From contig CAMEIU010000086.1 of the NCBI GenBank assembly GCA_945918815.1, positions 1-9,141 of the forward strand: 9,141 nt of DNA. Direction: 5' to 3'. Below, piece by piece: positions 1 through 5,337 of the stretch. The stretch comes from an uncultured Clostridia bacterium (GTDB taxonomy: Bacteria > Bacillota > Clostridia > Oscillospirales > Oscillospiraceae). The translations under genes were made by a program, and so were the position numbers. The notes beneath the pieces are model-generated. The model saw only the letters and a list, made by a program, of their open reading frames with translations, did not search any database and had not been told where the DNA came from. Position 1 is the stretch's first letter. Each line of letters opens with the position of its first letter.

Positions 1-358
1 TATAGGAGCAGTTCAGCACGCCGCAGTAGGCGTCGCCGCGGCCGTTGATCAGGTCGCCGTCGCCCTCGGCAGCGGCCACAAACATGACGGGGCCATGGAA
101 ATACTTGGCGATGAGGGTCTCGGGGGTCTCAGGACCGAAGTTGCCCAGGAACACCACCAGGGCGTTGCAGCCGGCCTCCCGCACATCGGACACAGCCTTG
201 AGCATGTCCTTCTCATTCTCCACGGTGATGGGGCACTCGTACAGGTCGCCCTGGTAAGCGGCCACGATGTTCTTCCGCCGCTGGGTGGACAGAGCGATGG
301 GGAAGCAGTCACGGGAGACGGCAATGATGCCAAGCTTGACTTCAGGAATGTTGTTCAT
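1..358 (-). CDS. L-fucose isomerase-like protein (FucI/AraA-type), N-terminal part, cut by window edge
   Basis: Only the first 119 residues are in the window; the reading frame is open to base 1. The protein starts MNNIPEVKLGIIAVSRDCFP, followed by a Rossmann-like alternation of strands and helices with GCNALVVFLGNFGPE around residues 64-78 and GPVMFVAAAEGDGD around 91-104. I recognise this as the N-terminal region of the L-fucose isomerase and related proteins group (COG2407 type), ketol-isomerases that interconvert an aldose and a ketose in the cytoplasm. The metal-binding catalytic residues are in the C-terminal part and cannot be checked. The ATG at 358-356 is preceded by AAAGGAG at 376-370 with an 11-nt gap. 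It follows the DUF4867 gene by 30 bases, so the two are almost certainly co-transcribed with the upstream kinase. The substrate (L-fucose, D-arabinose, xylose or another aldose) is unknown from this fragment. Confidence 0.82.
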   Translation of the reverse strand, partial: MNNIPEVKLGIIAVSRDCFPIALSTQRRKNIVAAYQGDLYECPITVENEKDMLKAVSDVREAGCNALVVFLGNFGPETPETLIAKYFHGPVMFVAAAEGDGDLINGRGDAYCGVLNCSY

Positions 359-369
359 GATGATCGTTT

Positions 370-376
370 CTCCTTT
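370..376 (-). promoter_or_regulatory. Ribosome binding site of the fucose-isomerase-like gene
   Basis: AAAGGAG is read on the minus strand 11 nt before the ATG at 358. It lies in the 30-base gap after the DUF4867 stop codon, which supports independent translation initiation within one transcript. Confidence 0.7.
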
Positions 377-388
377 GCTGAAATATTT

Positions 389-1021
389 TTACTGTTCGTT
401 CAGATCGATGTTCACGCCGCGCAGGCCCACATAGGCGCCCTGGGCAGCTTCGCTGGATTCGGGATGGGCCAGAAGCCACTTGTTGCAGGCCCACAGCCGC
501 TTGTCCTCTTCCGTTCTGGGCTCAAACCGGGGCCGGGCGGTGTTGGTGCCTTCGGGCAGGGCCACCAGGACGCGGAAGCCCTTGCCGGCATCCACATGGC
601 AGGGGGCATAGTGCAGGGTGGTGGCGTAGACCTCCACCATGGCTCCGGCGGGGGCGCGGAAGGCCTTGACTTTCTTGGTGTCCAGGACGCCGTCCACGAT
701 GTCGTCCTCCCGGGCCAGCAGCAGGATGAAGTCCTCGGTACCCAGGTTGAACTCGCTGTCCCGGTGATATTCCAGGCAGTTGAGCTTGGTATTGTGGCCG
801 TTGCACCAGCCCATCTGGACCGGCATGCCGCCGTAGAGGCTCTCGGAGACCTCCACCGCAGTGGGCAGTTCCTGGAGCAGCGGATCGGAAGGCACATAGC
901 CCACGCCCTCAGGCTGCGGCGTCTGGGCCAGCGCCTCCAGAATTTCTCCTACGGGAAAGCCCTCGACGACCCGGCCATAGGGCAGGAACTCGGGACTGTT
1001 AACACTCAAAATTTCCATCAT
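389..1021 (-). CDS. DUF4867 family cupin-like protein in a sugar isomerase/kinase operon
   Basis: This 210-residue protein matches, from memory of the family, DUF4867, which has no established biochemical role. It is a small soluble protein without signal peptide or membrane segment. The central part reads as a cupin-like beta barrel resembling ureidoglycolate lyase (AllA): NCLEYHRDSE at residues 81-90, the hydrophobic strand EDFILLLA at 96-103, then FRAPAGAMVEVYATTLHYAP at 121-140. His76, Glu84, His86, Glu90, His137 and His142 are candidate metal or substrate ligands. It lies between the FGGY kinase and the fucose-isomerase-like gene, so a sugar-related role (isomerase, epimerase or mutarotase) is an inference from context. 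Two tandem ATG codons open the frame (1021 and 1018). AAAGGAG at 1034-1028 lies 6 nt from the first and 9 nt from the second, so the true protein may start at the second, giving 209 residues. Confidence 0.85.
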   Translation of the reverse strand: MMEILSVNSPEFLPYGRVVEGFPVGEILEALAQTPQPEGVGYVPSDPLLQELPTAVEVSESLYGGMPVQMGWCNGHNTKLNCLEYHRDSEFNLGTEDFILLLAREDDIVDGVLDTKKVKAFRAPAGAMVEVYATTLHYAPCHVDAGKGFRVLVALPEGTNTARPRFEPRTEEDKRLWACNKWLLAHPESSEAAQGAYVGLRGVNIDLNEQ

Positions 1022-1027
1022 TGCGAA

Positions 1028-1034
1028 CTCCTTT
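1028..1034 (-). promoter_or_regulatory. Ribosome binding site of the DUF4867 gene
   Basis: AAAGGAG on the minus strand precedes two consecutive ATG codons. The 9-nt spacing to the second ATG (1018-1016) is slightly more typical than the 6 nt to the first. The base of the palindromic element 1051-1117 is only 16 nt upstream, so a folded mRNA hairpin would sit close to the ribosome landing site. Confidence 0.65.
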
Positions 1035-1050
1035 CATGTATTCCCAGGTT

Positions 1051-1117
1051 GTAGGGGCGGCTATCAGCCGCCCGCGATCCGGGAACCTGTATACGGGCGG
1101 CTGATAGCCGCCCCTAC
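1051..1117. repeat. Palindromic MITE-like element, copy 1 (between kinase and DUF4867 genes)
   Basis: Perfect 24-bp inverted repeats (1051-1074 and 1094-1117, outer end GTAGGGGCGG) flank a 19-nt spacer. Each arm is itself a hairpin: GGGCGGCT, loop ATC, AGCCGCCC (1055-1073), so the element can form either one long stem or two small ones. It starts 8 nt after the kinase stop codon. No T-run follows it on either strand, so it is not a standard intrinsic terminator. It shares its outer ends with the element at 2772-2842 but has a different core. The family is most likely a non-autonomous mobile or REP-like repeat dispersed in the genome. Confidence 0.85.
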
Positions 1118-1125
1118 GGACGCAT

Positions 1126-2601
1126 TTACAGCAGGTTGGGGAACAGGCTCTTGCAGGCGGGGTAGATCTGGCGGAACTGCTGGTAGCGGGCCTCATAGCG
1201 GGCGGTCAGCTCCGGGTCCGGCTCCACCGTATCCTTGACGGACACCAGAGCCTTACAGGCAGCCTCCACCGTGGGATAGTCGCCGCAGGAGACCATGGCC
1301 AGAATGGCCGCGCCGTAGCCGGGACCCTGCTCGGTCTTGACGATGTCCAGGGGGATACCCAGGACGTTGGCCAGGATGGTCTTCCACAGTGGAGACTTGC
1401 TGCCGCCGCCGCAGATGTTGGACCGGGGAATGGACACGCCCAGGGACTTGGCGACCTCGAAGCTGTCGCGGATGGCAAAGGACACGCCCTCCAGCACCGC
1501 CTGGACCAGGTCGGCCCGGCTGGTGTCCATGGTCATGCCGATAAATGCGCCGCGGGCGTTGGTGTCGTTGATGGGGCTCCGCTCGCCCATGAGATAGGGC
1601 AGGAAGAACACATGGTTCCGGCCCAGCTTCTCCGGCGTAATGTCCGCCTGCTCGGCGGGATAGTCGTCAGTCTTCAAAATGTCCTCGCACCACCATTTGT
1701 TGCAGCTGGCGGCGGAGAGCATGCAGCCCATGAGATGATAGCCGCCGTCGGCATGGGCGAAGGCATGGAGGGCGTTGTTGGGGTCCACGCCGAACTTGTC
1801 GGAGGAGATGAAGATGGTGCCGGAGGTGCCCAGGCTGATGTTGCAGCCGCCGGCGCCCACGGTGCCGGTACCGACCGCCGCAGCGGCGTTGTCGCCGGCG
1901 CCGGCGCAGACCGGAACGTTCTCCGGCAGGCCCAGGGCCTTGGCTGCCTCGGGTTTCAGGGGGCCCACCGCCTGCCAGCTCTCATGGAGCTTGGCCAGCC
2001 AATGTTCCTGGACGCCGCAGATCTCGCACATCTCCTTGCTCCAGCACTTATGCTCCACATCCAGCAGCAGCATGCCGGAGGCATCGGAATAGTCCGTGGC
2101 GTGAACGCCGGTGAGACAATAGACAATGTAGTCCTTGGGAAGCATGATCTTCTCGATCCTCGCGAACAGCTCTGGCTCGTTCTCCCGCATCCACAGGAGC
2201 TTGGGAGCGGTAAAACCGGCAAAGGCGATGTTGGCGGTATACTTGCTCAGGGTCTCCCGGCCGATGGTCTCGTTGAGGTAGTCCACCTGCTTGGCCGTGC
2301 GGCCGTCGTTCCACAAAATGGCGGGACGCAGGACCTGATCGTCCTTGTCCAATGCCACCAGGCCGTGCATCTGGCCACCCAGGCCGATGCCGCAGACCTC
2401 AGACGGGTCAAAGCCCCGGAGCAGTTCCGGGATGCCCTCCAGGCAGGCGGTCCACCAATCGGCGGGAGCCTGCTCGCTCCAGCCCGGCTGGGGGAAGGAC
2501 AGGGGATATTCTTTTGTGACCGTGTTGCGGACCTCGCCGGCTTCATCCACCAGCAGGAATTTCGTGGCGGAGGTTCCCAGGTCGATACCAATATACAGCA
2601 T
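1126..2601 (-). CDS. xylB: FGGY-family carbohydrate kinase, xylulokinase type
   Basis: This cytoplasmic kinase of 491 residues is the normal size for FGGY xylulokinases, which phosphorylate D-xylulose with ATP to D-xylulose 5-phosphate for the pentose phosphate pathway. The first ATP-phosphate loop is IGIDLGTSATK (residues 4-14). GQMHGLV at 76-82 is the xylulokinase-type sugar-binding motif, with ILWNDGRTA at 95-103. The catalytic base is Asp237 in CAGAGDNAAAAVG. GTSGTIF (258-264), LMGERSP (337-343) and GGGSKSPLWK (398-407), then GPGYGAA (426-432), form the second nucleotide-binding half. The frame extends to a GTG at 2610, but the AAAGGAA site at 2617-2611 abuts that codon and lies 9 nt from the ATG at 2601, so the ATG is the chosen start. 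Its neighbours are a fucose-isomerase-like protein and DUF4867, so the substrate may be a ketose other than xylulose; the family call is firm, the exact sugar is not. Confidence 0.9.
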   Translation of the reverse strand: MLYIGIDLGTSATKFLLVDEAGEVRNTVTKEYPLSFPQPGWSEQAPADWWTACLEGIPELLRGFDPSEVCGIGLGGQMHGLVALDKDDQVLRPAILWNDGRTAKQVDYLNETIGRETLSKYTANIAFAGFTAPKLLWMRENEPELFARIEKIMLPKDYIVYCLTGVHATDYSDASGMLLLDVEHKCWSKEMCEICGVQEHWLAKLHESWQAVGPLKPEAAKALGLPENVPVCAGAGDNAAAAVGTGTVGAGGCNISLGTSGTIFISSDKFGVDPNNALHAFAHADGGYHLMGCMLSAASCNKWWCEDILKTDDYPAEQADITPEKLGRNHVFFLPYLMGERSPINDTNARGAFIGMTMDTSRADLVQAVLEGVSFAIRDSFEVAKSLGVSIPRSNICGGGSKSPLWKTILANVLGIPLDIVKTEQGPGYGAAILAMVSCGDYPTVEAACKALVSVKDTVEPDPELTARYEARYQQFRQIYPACKSLFPNLL

Positions 2602-2610
2602 CGGAAGCAC

Positions 2611-2617
2611 TTCCTTT
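2611..2617 (-). promoter_or_regulatory. Ribosome binding site deciding the kinase start
   Basis: AAAGGAA on the minus strand directly touches the upstream GTG (2610-2608), leaving no room for initiation there, but is 9 nt from the in-frame ATG at 2601-2599. This favours the shorter 491-residue protein. Confidence 0.7.
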
Positions 2618-2682
2618 CTTTTGTATTCAGTTTACCGCAAGCGGCGGAAATTGTCTTTGACGAATCCGCACGTTCATTAGAC

Positions 2683-2755
2683 AAATTAGCTGTTTTTCAA
2701 AATTCGGCACCATGTTAATATTATCGAACAGAAATTTGTGTAAAACAGCAAATTT
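2683..2755. promoter_or_regulatory. Inverted pair of a 14-bp motif, candidate operator region upstream of the kinase operon
   Basis: The sequence AAATTAGCTGTTTT occurs on the plus strand at 2683-2696 and AAATTTGCTGTTTT on the minus strand at 2755-2742, a 13/14 match in opposite orientation with centres 59 bp apart. A third partial copy, AAATTTG, starts at 2732 and makes a 7-bp inverted repeat with CAAATTT at 2749-2755. The stretch is strikingly AT-rich for this window. It lies upstream of the kinase start and next to the AraC-type gene, so it is a plausible binding region for that regulator. Promoter-like words on the minus strand (TTTACA at 2744-2739 and TAATAT at 2723-2718, 15-nt spacer) fall inside it but are not a convincing pair. 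Confidence 0.45.
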
Positions 2756-2771
2756 ATGCTGACCCGACATC

Positions 2772-2842
2772 GCCGTAGGGGCGACCCTTGCGGTCGCCCG
2801 TCATACATACCATCGGGCGACCGCAAGGGTCGCCCCTACGGC
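2772..2842. repeat. Palindromic MITE-like element, copy 2 (after the AraC gene)
   Basis: Perfect 29-bp inverted repeats (2772-2800 and 2814-2842) flank a 13-nt spacer. Each arm folds by itself: GGGCGACC, loop CTTGC, GGTCGCCC (2779-2799). The outer part GTAGGGGCG and inner end CGCCCG are shared with the element at 1051-1117, while the stem core differs by paired changes. It begins 16 nt after the AraC-family stop codon. A T7 run on the minus strand (2853-2847) comes before, not after, the hairpin, so it does not make a standard terminator in that direction, although it could still slow or protect transcripts. Confidence 0.87.
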
Positions 2843-2858
2843 CATCAAAAAAACAAGC

Positions 2859-3794
2859 TCAAATCGCCCCCGCCTTGCCCGCAAATCTTCTCAGCAGTTC
2901 CAGGCTCTGCTCCCTCGAGTAAAACCGCTCCAGGGAGTGGAGGCTGTGGTGGACCTTGGCGGCGTTCAGGGCCGGCGTTCCGGTCTGGCGGCTGTATTCC
3001 TCCGGGGTCATATTCAGCCGCTGGCGGAAGGTCTTTGAAAAATAGCGGTAATCGGAGAAGCCCGATTCCAGGCACACGTCCAGCATTTTCCGGTCCCCTG
3101 CCGCAATGAGCTTGCAGGCACAGTTGAACCGGACTGTATTCACATATTCCTGGAAGCTCTGGTTCAGAGTCTCCTTGACAAAATGGGACAGATAGCTCAT
3201 GGAGCGGCCCTCCTGTTCGGCGAAGTCCGAAAGGCGGATTTTGTGCATGTAGTTTTCATCCACAAACGCCAGGAGCCGGGTCAGGCGGGTGTTCCGCCGG
3301 TCCACCTCCGCCGCCTCCGCCGCCGTCATCCGGTGGCATGGCAGGCGGGTCAACAGCAGGTGGAGCAGCAGGCAGGCCTTCCCCATGCACAAAAGCTCAT
3401 AGCAAGCAGGCTGCTCCAGGTAATCCTGCATCATGGAGAGCAGGGTCCCCCGGACCCGGTCCAGCTCCTGTTCCGACAGGAAAGGACGGAGGGCCGCGCT
3501 CTCCGCCAGCATCCGATCCATGCCCGGGAAGCTGCGGGGCGACGCCTGGAGACAGAGGAAGGTGCAGCTGTCCTCCACCTTGTGGAACTCATGGGGCTGC
3601 CCCGGATTGAATAAGGCCAACTCCCCCGGCTCCACCACGGAGTGAATCTGCCCGCAGCGGACCGACAGCGCCCCCTCCAGGACCCAGACCAGCTCCCACT
3701 CCTGATGCATATGGGGGGTCCGGTAGTCCAATGTATCAAAAAACAAGCTCAGCCCCTCGATCAGCGGATGTTGAATGATTTCCACCTCGTTCAC
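2859..3794 (-). CDS. AraC-family transcriptional regulator with N-terminal cupin sensor
   Basis: This 311-residue DNA-binding regulator has the usual length and layout of sugar-responsive AraC proteins. The N-terminal half is a cupin-type ligand domain with HMHQEWELVWVLEGALSV at residues 28-45 and PGELALFNPGQPHEF at 56-70. Residues about 172-270 hold the two helix-turn-helix motifs: KIRLSDFAEQEGRSMSYLSH (185-204) and the family signature ESGFSDYRYFSKTFRQRLNM (243-262) followed by TPEEY. The frame runs back to an ATG at 3866, but those 24 extra residues are encoded in a palindromic repeat and have no regulator character. The GTG at 3794 is preceded by AAAGGGGG at 3809-3802 with a 7-nt gap, so I start there. 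It is upstream of, and in the same direction as, the kinase/DUF4867/isomerase genes, so it probably controls them. The ligand is unknown. Confidence 0.9.
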   Translation of the reverse strand: MNEVEIIQHPLIEGLSLFFDTLDYRTPHMHQEWELVWVLEGALSVRCGQIHSVVEPGELALFNPGQPHEFHKVEDSCTFLCLQASPRSFPGMDRMLAESAALRPFLSEQELDRVRGTLLSMMQDYLEQPACYELLCMGKACLLLHLLLTRLPCHRMTAAEAAEVDRRNTRLTRLLAFVDENYMHKIRLSDFAEQEGRSMSYLSHFVKETLNQSFQEYVNTVRFNCACKLIAAGDRKMLDVCLESGFSDYRYFSKTFRQRLNMTPEEYSRQTGTPALNAAKVHHSLHSLERFYSREQSLELLRRFAGKAGAI

Positions 3795-3801
3795 GGAACC
3801 G

Positions 3802-3809
3802 CCCCCTTT
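3802..3809 (-). promoter_or_regulatory. Ribosome binding site deciding the AraC-family start
   Basis: AAAGGGGG on the minus strand lies 7 nt before GTG at 3794-3792. It supports the 311-residue protein rather than the 335-residue reading that begins inside the repeat. A TATACT word (3826-3821) further upstream is -10-like, but I see no good -35 at 16-18 nt; it directly abuts the palindromic element. Confidence 0.65.
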
Positions 3810-3829
3810 ACCATTTTGGCAGTATATAT

Positions 3830-3937
3830 AACGTATGTCATTGCGAGGAGCGCAGCGACGCGGCAATCCGTCCCCATCTGATTGGAGTTACGGATTGCCA
3901 CGCCAGTGTGCGCGCCTGGCTCGCAATGACATACGTT
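3830..3937. repeat. Long imperfect palindromic element of a second repeat family (between pfk and araC)
   Basis: Outer arms of 18 bp pair perfectly (3830-3847, containing GTCATTGCGAG, with 3920-3937), and an inner 9-bp pair GGCAATCCG/CGGATTGCC (3862-3870 with 3891-3899) continues the stem, with an imperfect section between. The words TCATTGCGAGGAGCG and GGCAATCC belong to a dispersed repeat found in many bacterial genomes, which gives spurious peptides such as SLRGAQRRGNP when translated. Here it fills most of the gap between the phosphofructokinase stop (3976) and the AraC-family start (3794). It is not followed by a T-run on either strand. Confidence 0.85.
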
Positions 3938-3975
3938 TTATCTACATACTACAACGAATGAGTCTTCACAATTTC

Positions 3976-5049
3976 TCAGTCGCCAAAGCTGATGCCCAGG
4001 AGCTTGGCCTCTTTGACGATGGAGGAATCCGGGTCCACCATTTTCAGCTTACCGGCCACATCCTTCAGGGGGACCTTGACCATTTCCCGGTTCTTGTAGC
4101 CGACCATGTAGCCGAACTCGCCGTCCAGGATCATCTGGCCGGCCTTGGAGCCGAGGCGGCTGGCGAACACGCGGTCATAGGGGCAGGGACTGCCGCCGCG
4201 CTGGGTGTGGCCGGGCACGGTGACGCGGACGTCGAAGCCGCTCTTCTTGGACAGCTTCTCCGCGATTTCATAGGAGACGGAGGGATACTTGTAGTTCTCC
4301 ATCTTTTTCTTGTAATCCTTCTTGGACAGGGCCGCGTCCTCCTTGGAGATGGCACCCTCGGCCACAGCCAGGATGGTGAAGCGGCTGCCCCGTTCGTGGC
4401 GTTCCTTGATCTTCTTGACCACCTTGTCAATGTCATAGGGGATCTCGGGGATCAGGATGATATCCGCACCGCCGGCCATACCGGCGTTGAGGGTCAGCCA
4501 GCCCACCTTATGGCCCATGACCTCCACGATGAACACGCGGCCATGGGAGGCAGCAGTGGTGTGGATGCAGTCAATGGCGTCGGTGGCCACATTGACGGCG
4601 CTCTGGAAGCCGAAGGTCATGTCGGTACCCCAGAGGTCGTTGTCGATGGTTTTGGGCAAGGTGATGACATTGAGGCCCTCTTCCCGCAGCAGGTTGGCGG
4701 TCTTGTGGGTGCCGTTGCCGCCCAGAATCACCAGGCAGTCCAGCTGCAATTTATAGTAATTCTGCTTCATGGCGGCCACTTTGTCCAGGCCGTCGGCGTC
4801 GGGCTCCCGGATGGTTTTGAAAGGCGTGCGGCTGCTTCCCAGGAAGGTGCCGCCCTTGGTCAGGATACCGGAGAAATCTCCAGGGGTCAGCAGGCGGAAG
4901 CGTCCGTAGATCAGGCCCTGGTAACCGTCCAGGAAACCGTAGATCTCCACATCCTCTTTCGCGTTGAACAGTGTTTTCGCAACGCCGCGCATGGCGGCGT
5001 TCAGCGCCTGGCAGTCGCCGCCGCTGGTCAGCATACCGATTCGTTTCAT
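3976..5049 (-). CDS. pfkA: 6-phosphofructokinase with non-classical phosphoryl-donor site
   Basis: This 357-residue cytoplasmic enzyme phosphorylates fructose 6-phosphate to fructose 1,6-bisphosphate, the committing step of glycolysis. It opens with MKRIGMLTSGGDCQALNAAM. The F6P site is intact: PKTIDND (132-138) with the catalytic Asp136, HGRVFIVEVMG (169-179) with Arg171, a Glu in VAEGA, and GHTQRGGSPCPYDR. The donor site is unusual: GGNGT at 110-114 has Asn in place of the Asp of the common GGDGS, Gly at the next position (as in ATP enzymes) and Lys133 (typical of PPi and mixed-group enzymes); MGH at 178-180 replaces the common MGR. It is therefore probably a long-clade, mixed-group PFK; donor choice (ATP more likely, PPi possible) is open. 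The frame extends upstream to 5292, but GGGAGGG at 5065-5059 lies 9 nt from the ATG at 5049, and a promoter at 5113-5141 lies within the longer reading. Confidence 0.92.
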   Translation of the reverse strand: MKRIGMLTSGGDCQALNAAMRGVAKTLFNAKEDVEIYGFLDGYQGLIYGRFRLLTPGDFSGILTKGGTFLGSSRTPFKTIREPDADGLDKVAAMKQNYYKLQLDCLVILGGNGTHKTANLLREEGLNVITLPKTIDNDLWGTDMTFGFQSAVNVATDAIDCIHTTAASHGRVFIVEVMGHKVGWLTLNAGMAGGADIILIPEIPYDIDKVVKKIKERHERGSRFTILAVAEGAISKEDAALSKKDYKKKMENYKYPSVSYEIAEKLSKKSGFDVRVTVPGHTQRGGSPCPYDRVFASRLGSKAGQMILDGEFGYMVGYKNREMVKVPLKDVAGKLKMVDPDSSIVKEAKLLGISFGD

Positions 5050-5058
5050 AAGATATTG

Positions 5059-5065
5059 CCCTCCC
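5059..5065 (-). promoter_or_regulatory. Ribosome binding site of the phosphofructokinase gene
   Basis: GGGAGGG on the minus strand, 9 nt before ATG 5049-5047, fixes the start directly before the conserved KRIGMLTSGGD segment. Confidence 0.75.
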
Positions 5066-5112
5066 TGTATATTCAGCCGTCCTTCAAGGCAGGAGGCACG
5101 TCTGTTATTTAA

Positions 5113-5141
5113 ATTATATAATATTTTTCCAGAAGATACAA
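5113..5141 (-). promoter_or_regulatory. Sigma-A-like promoter of the phosphofructokinase gene
   Basis: On the minus strand a perfect -10 TATAAT (5118-5113) is preceded at 17 nt by TTGTAT (5141-5136), which keeps the TTG of the -35 consensus. The surroundings are AT-rich in an otherwise GC-rich window. Transcription would start near 5106, giving a leader of roughly 55-60 nt before the ATG at 5049. It is the best promoter match I can see in the window. Confidence 0.65.
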
Positions 5142-5201
5142 GTACGGCTGTGCATTTTTCTGGAAGCCAGACCCTGATCGGAAATCGGGATATGACGATG
5201 T

Positions 5202-5247
5202 GTTGTACAACCCATGTAGGGCGCGGGAAGGTGCTATGCATTGCACC
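5202..5247. promoter_or_regulatory. Two small palindromes upstream of the phosphofructokinase promoter
   Basis: GTTGTACAAC at 5202-5211 is a perfect 10-bp palindrome. GGTGCTATGCATTGCACC at 5230-5247 is an 18-bp palindrome with one mismatched pair. They lie 61 and 89 bp upstream of the -35 hexamer, between the promoter and the terminator of the neighbouring gene. They could be operator sites or remnants of a repeat; nothing else coding is seen in 5142-5294. Confidence 0.3.
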
Positions 5248-5294
5248 AGCATCATACGCACATCGGCAAACCCCAATTTTCGGGGTGGACATAG

Positions 5295-5326
5295 AAACGC
5301 CCCGGGCTGTTTGGGCCCAGGGCGTT
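5295..5326 (-). terminator. Intrinsic terminator of the SLH-anchored surface protein gene
   Basis: On the minus strand the stem AACGCCCTGGGC (5326-5315) pairs with GCCCGGGGCGTT (5307-5296) over 12 bp including one G-T wobble, with a 7-nt loop, followed by a short T-rich tail (TTTCTAT). It begins 11 nt after the TAA stop at 5340-5338. The tail is short, so termination may be incomplete. Confidence 0.72.
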
Positions 5327-5337
5327 GGGGGTATGGT

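Noticed and set aside
95..1054. Long plus-strand reading frame opposite the DUF4867 and isomerase genes
   Set aside because: It is antisense to well-supported genes with strong ribosome sites, has no family resemblance, and is rich in Gly/Ala/His/Val as expected for the antisense of GC-rich coding DNA.
2602..2610. GTG start giving three extra residues on the kinase
   Set aside because: The ribosome site directly touches the GTG; the ATG at 2601 has a proper 9-nt spacing.
1612..2718. Plus-strand frame of 368 codons opposite the FGGY kinase
   Set aside because: The minus strand encodes a full-length kinase with all motifs, so this is a shadow frame.
2772..2853. Palindrome 2 plus T7 run as an intrinsic terminator for the AraC-family gene
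   Set aside because: On the minus strand the T-run comes before the hairpin, and no T-run follows it on either strand.
1051..3937. CRISPR array from the repeated palindromes
   Set aside because: The copies are few, far apart, differ in core sequence, and are separated by genes and not by short unique spacers.
3835..5112. Plus-strand frame of 425 codons starting MSLRGAQRRGNPS
   Set aside because: Its beginning lies in a palindromic repeat known to give such spurious peptides, and the remainder is antisense to phosphofructokinase.
5050..5292. 81-residue N-terminal extension of phosphofructokinase
   Set aside because: It passes through the promoter at 5113-5141, has no family similarity, and a good ribosome site precedes the ATG at 5049.
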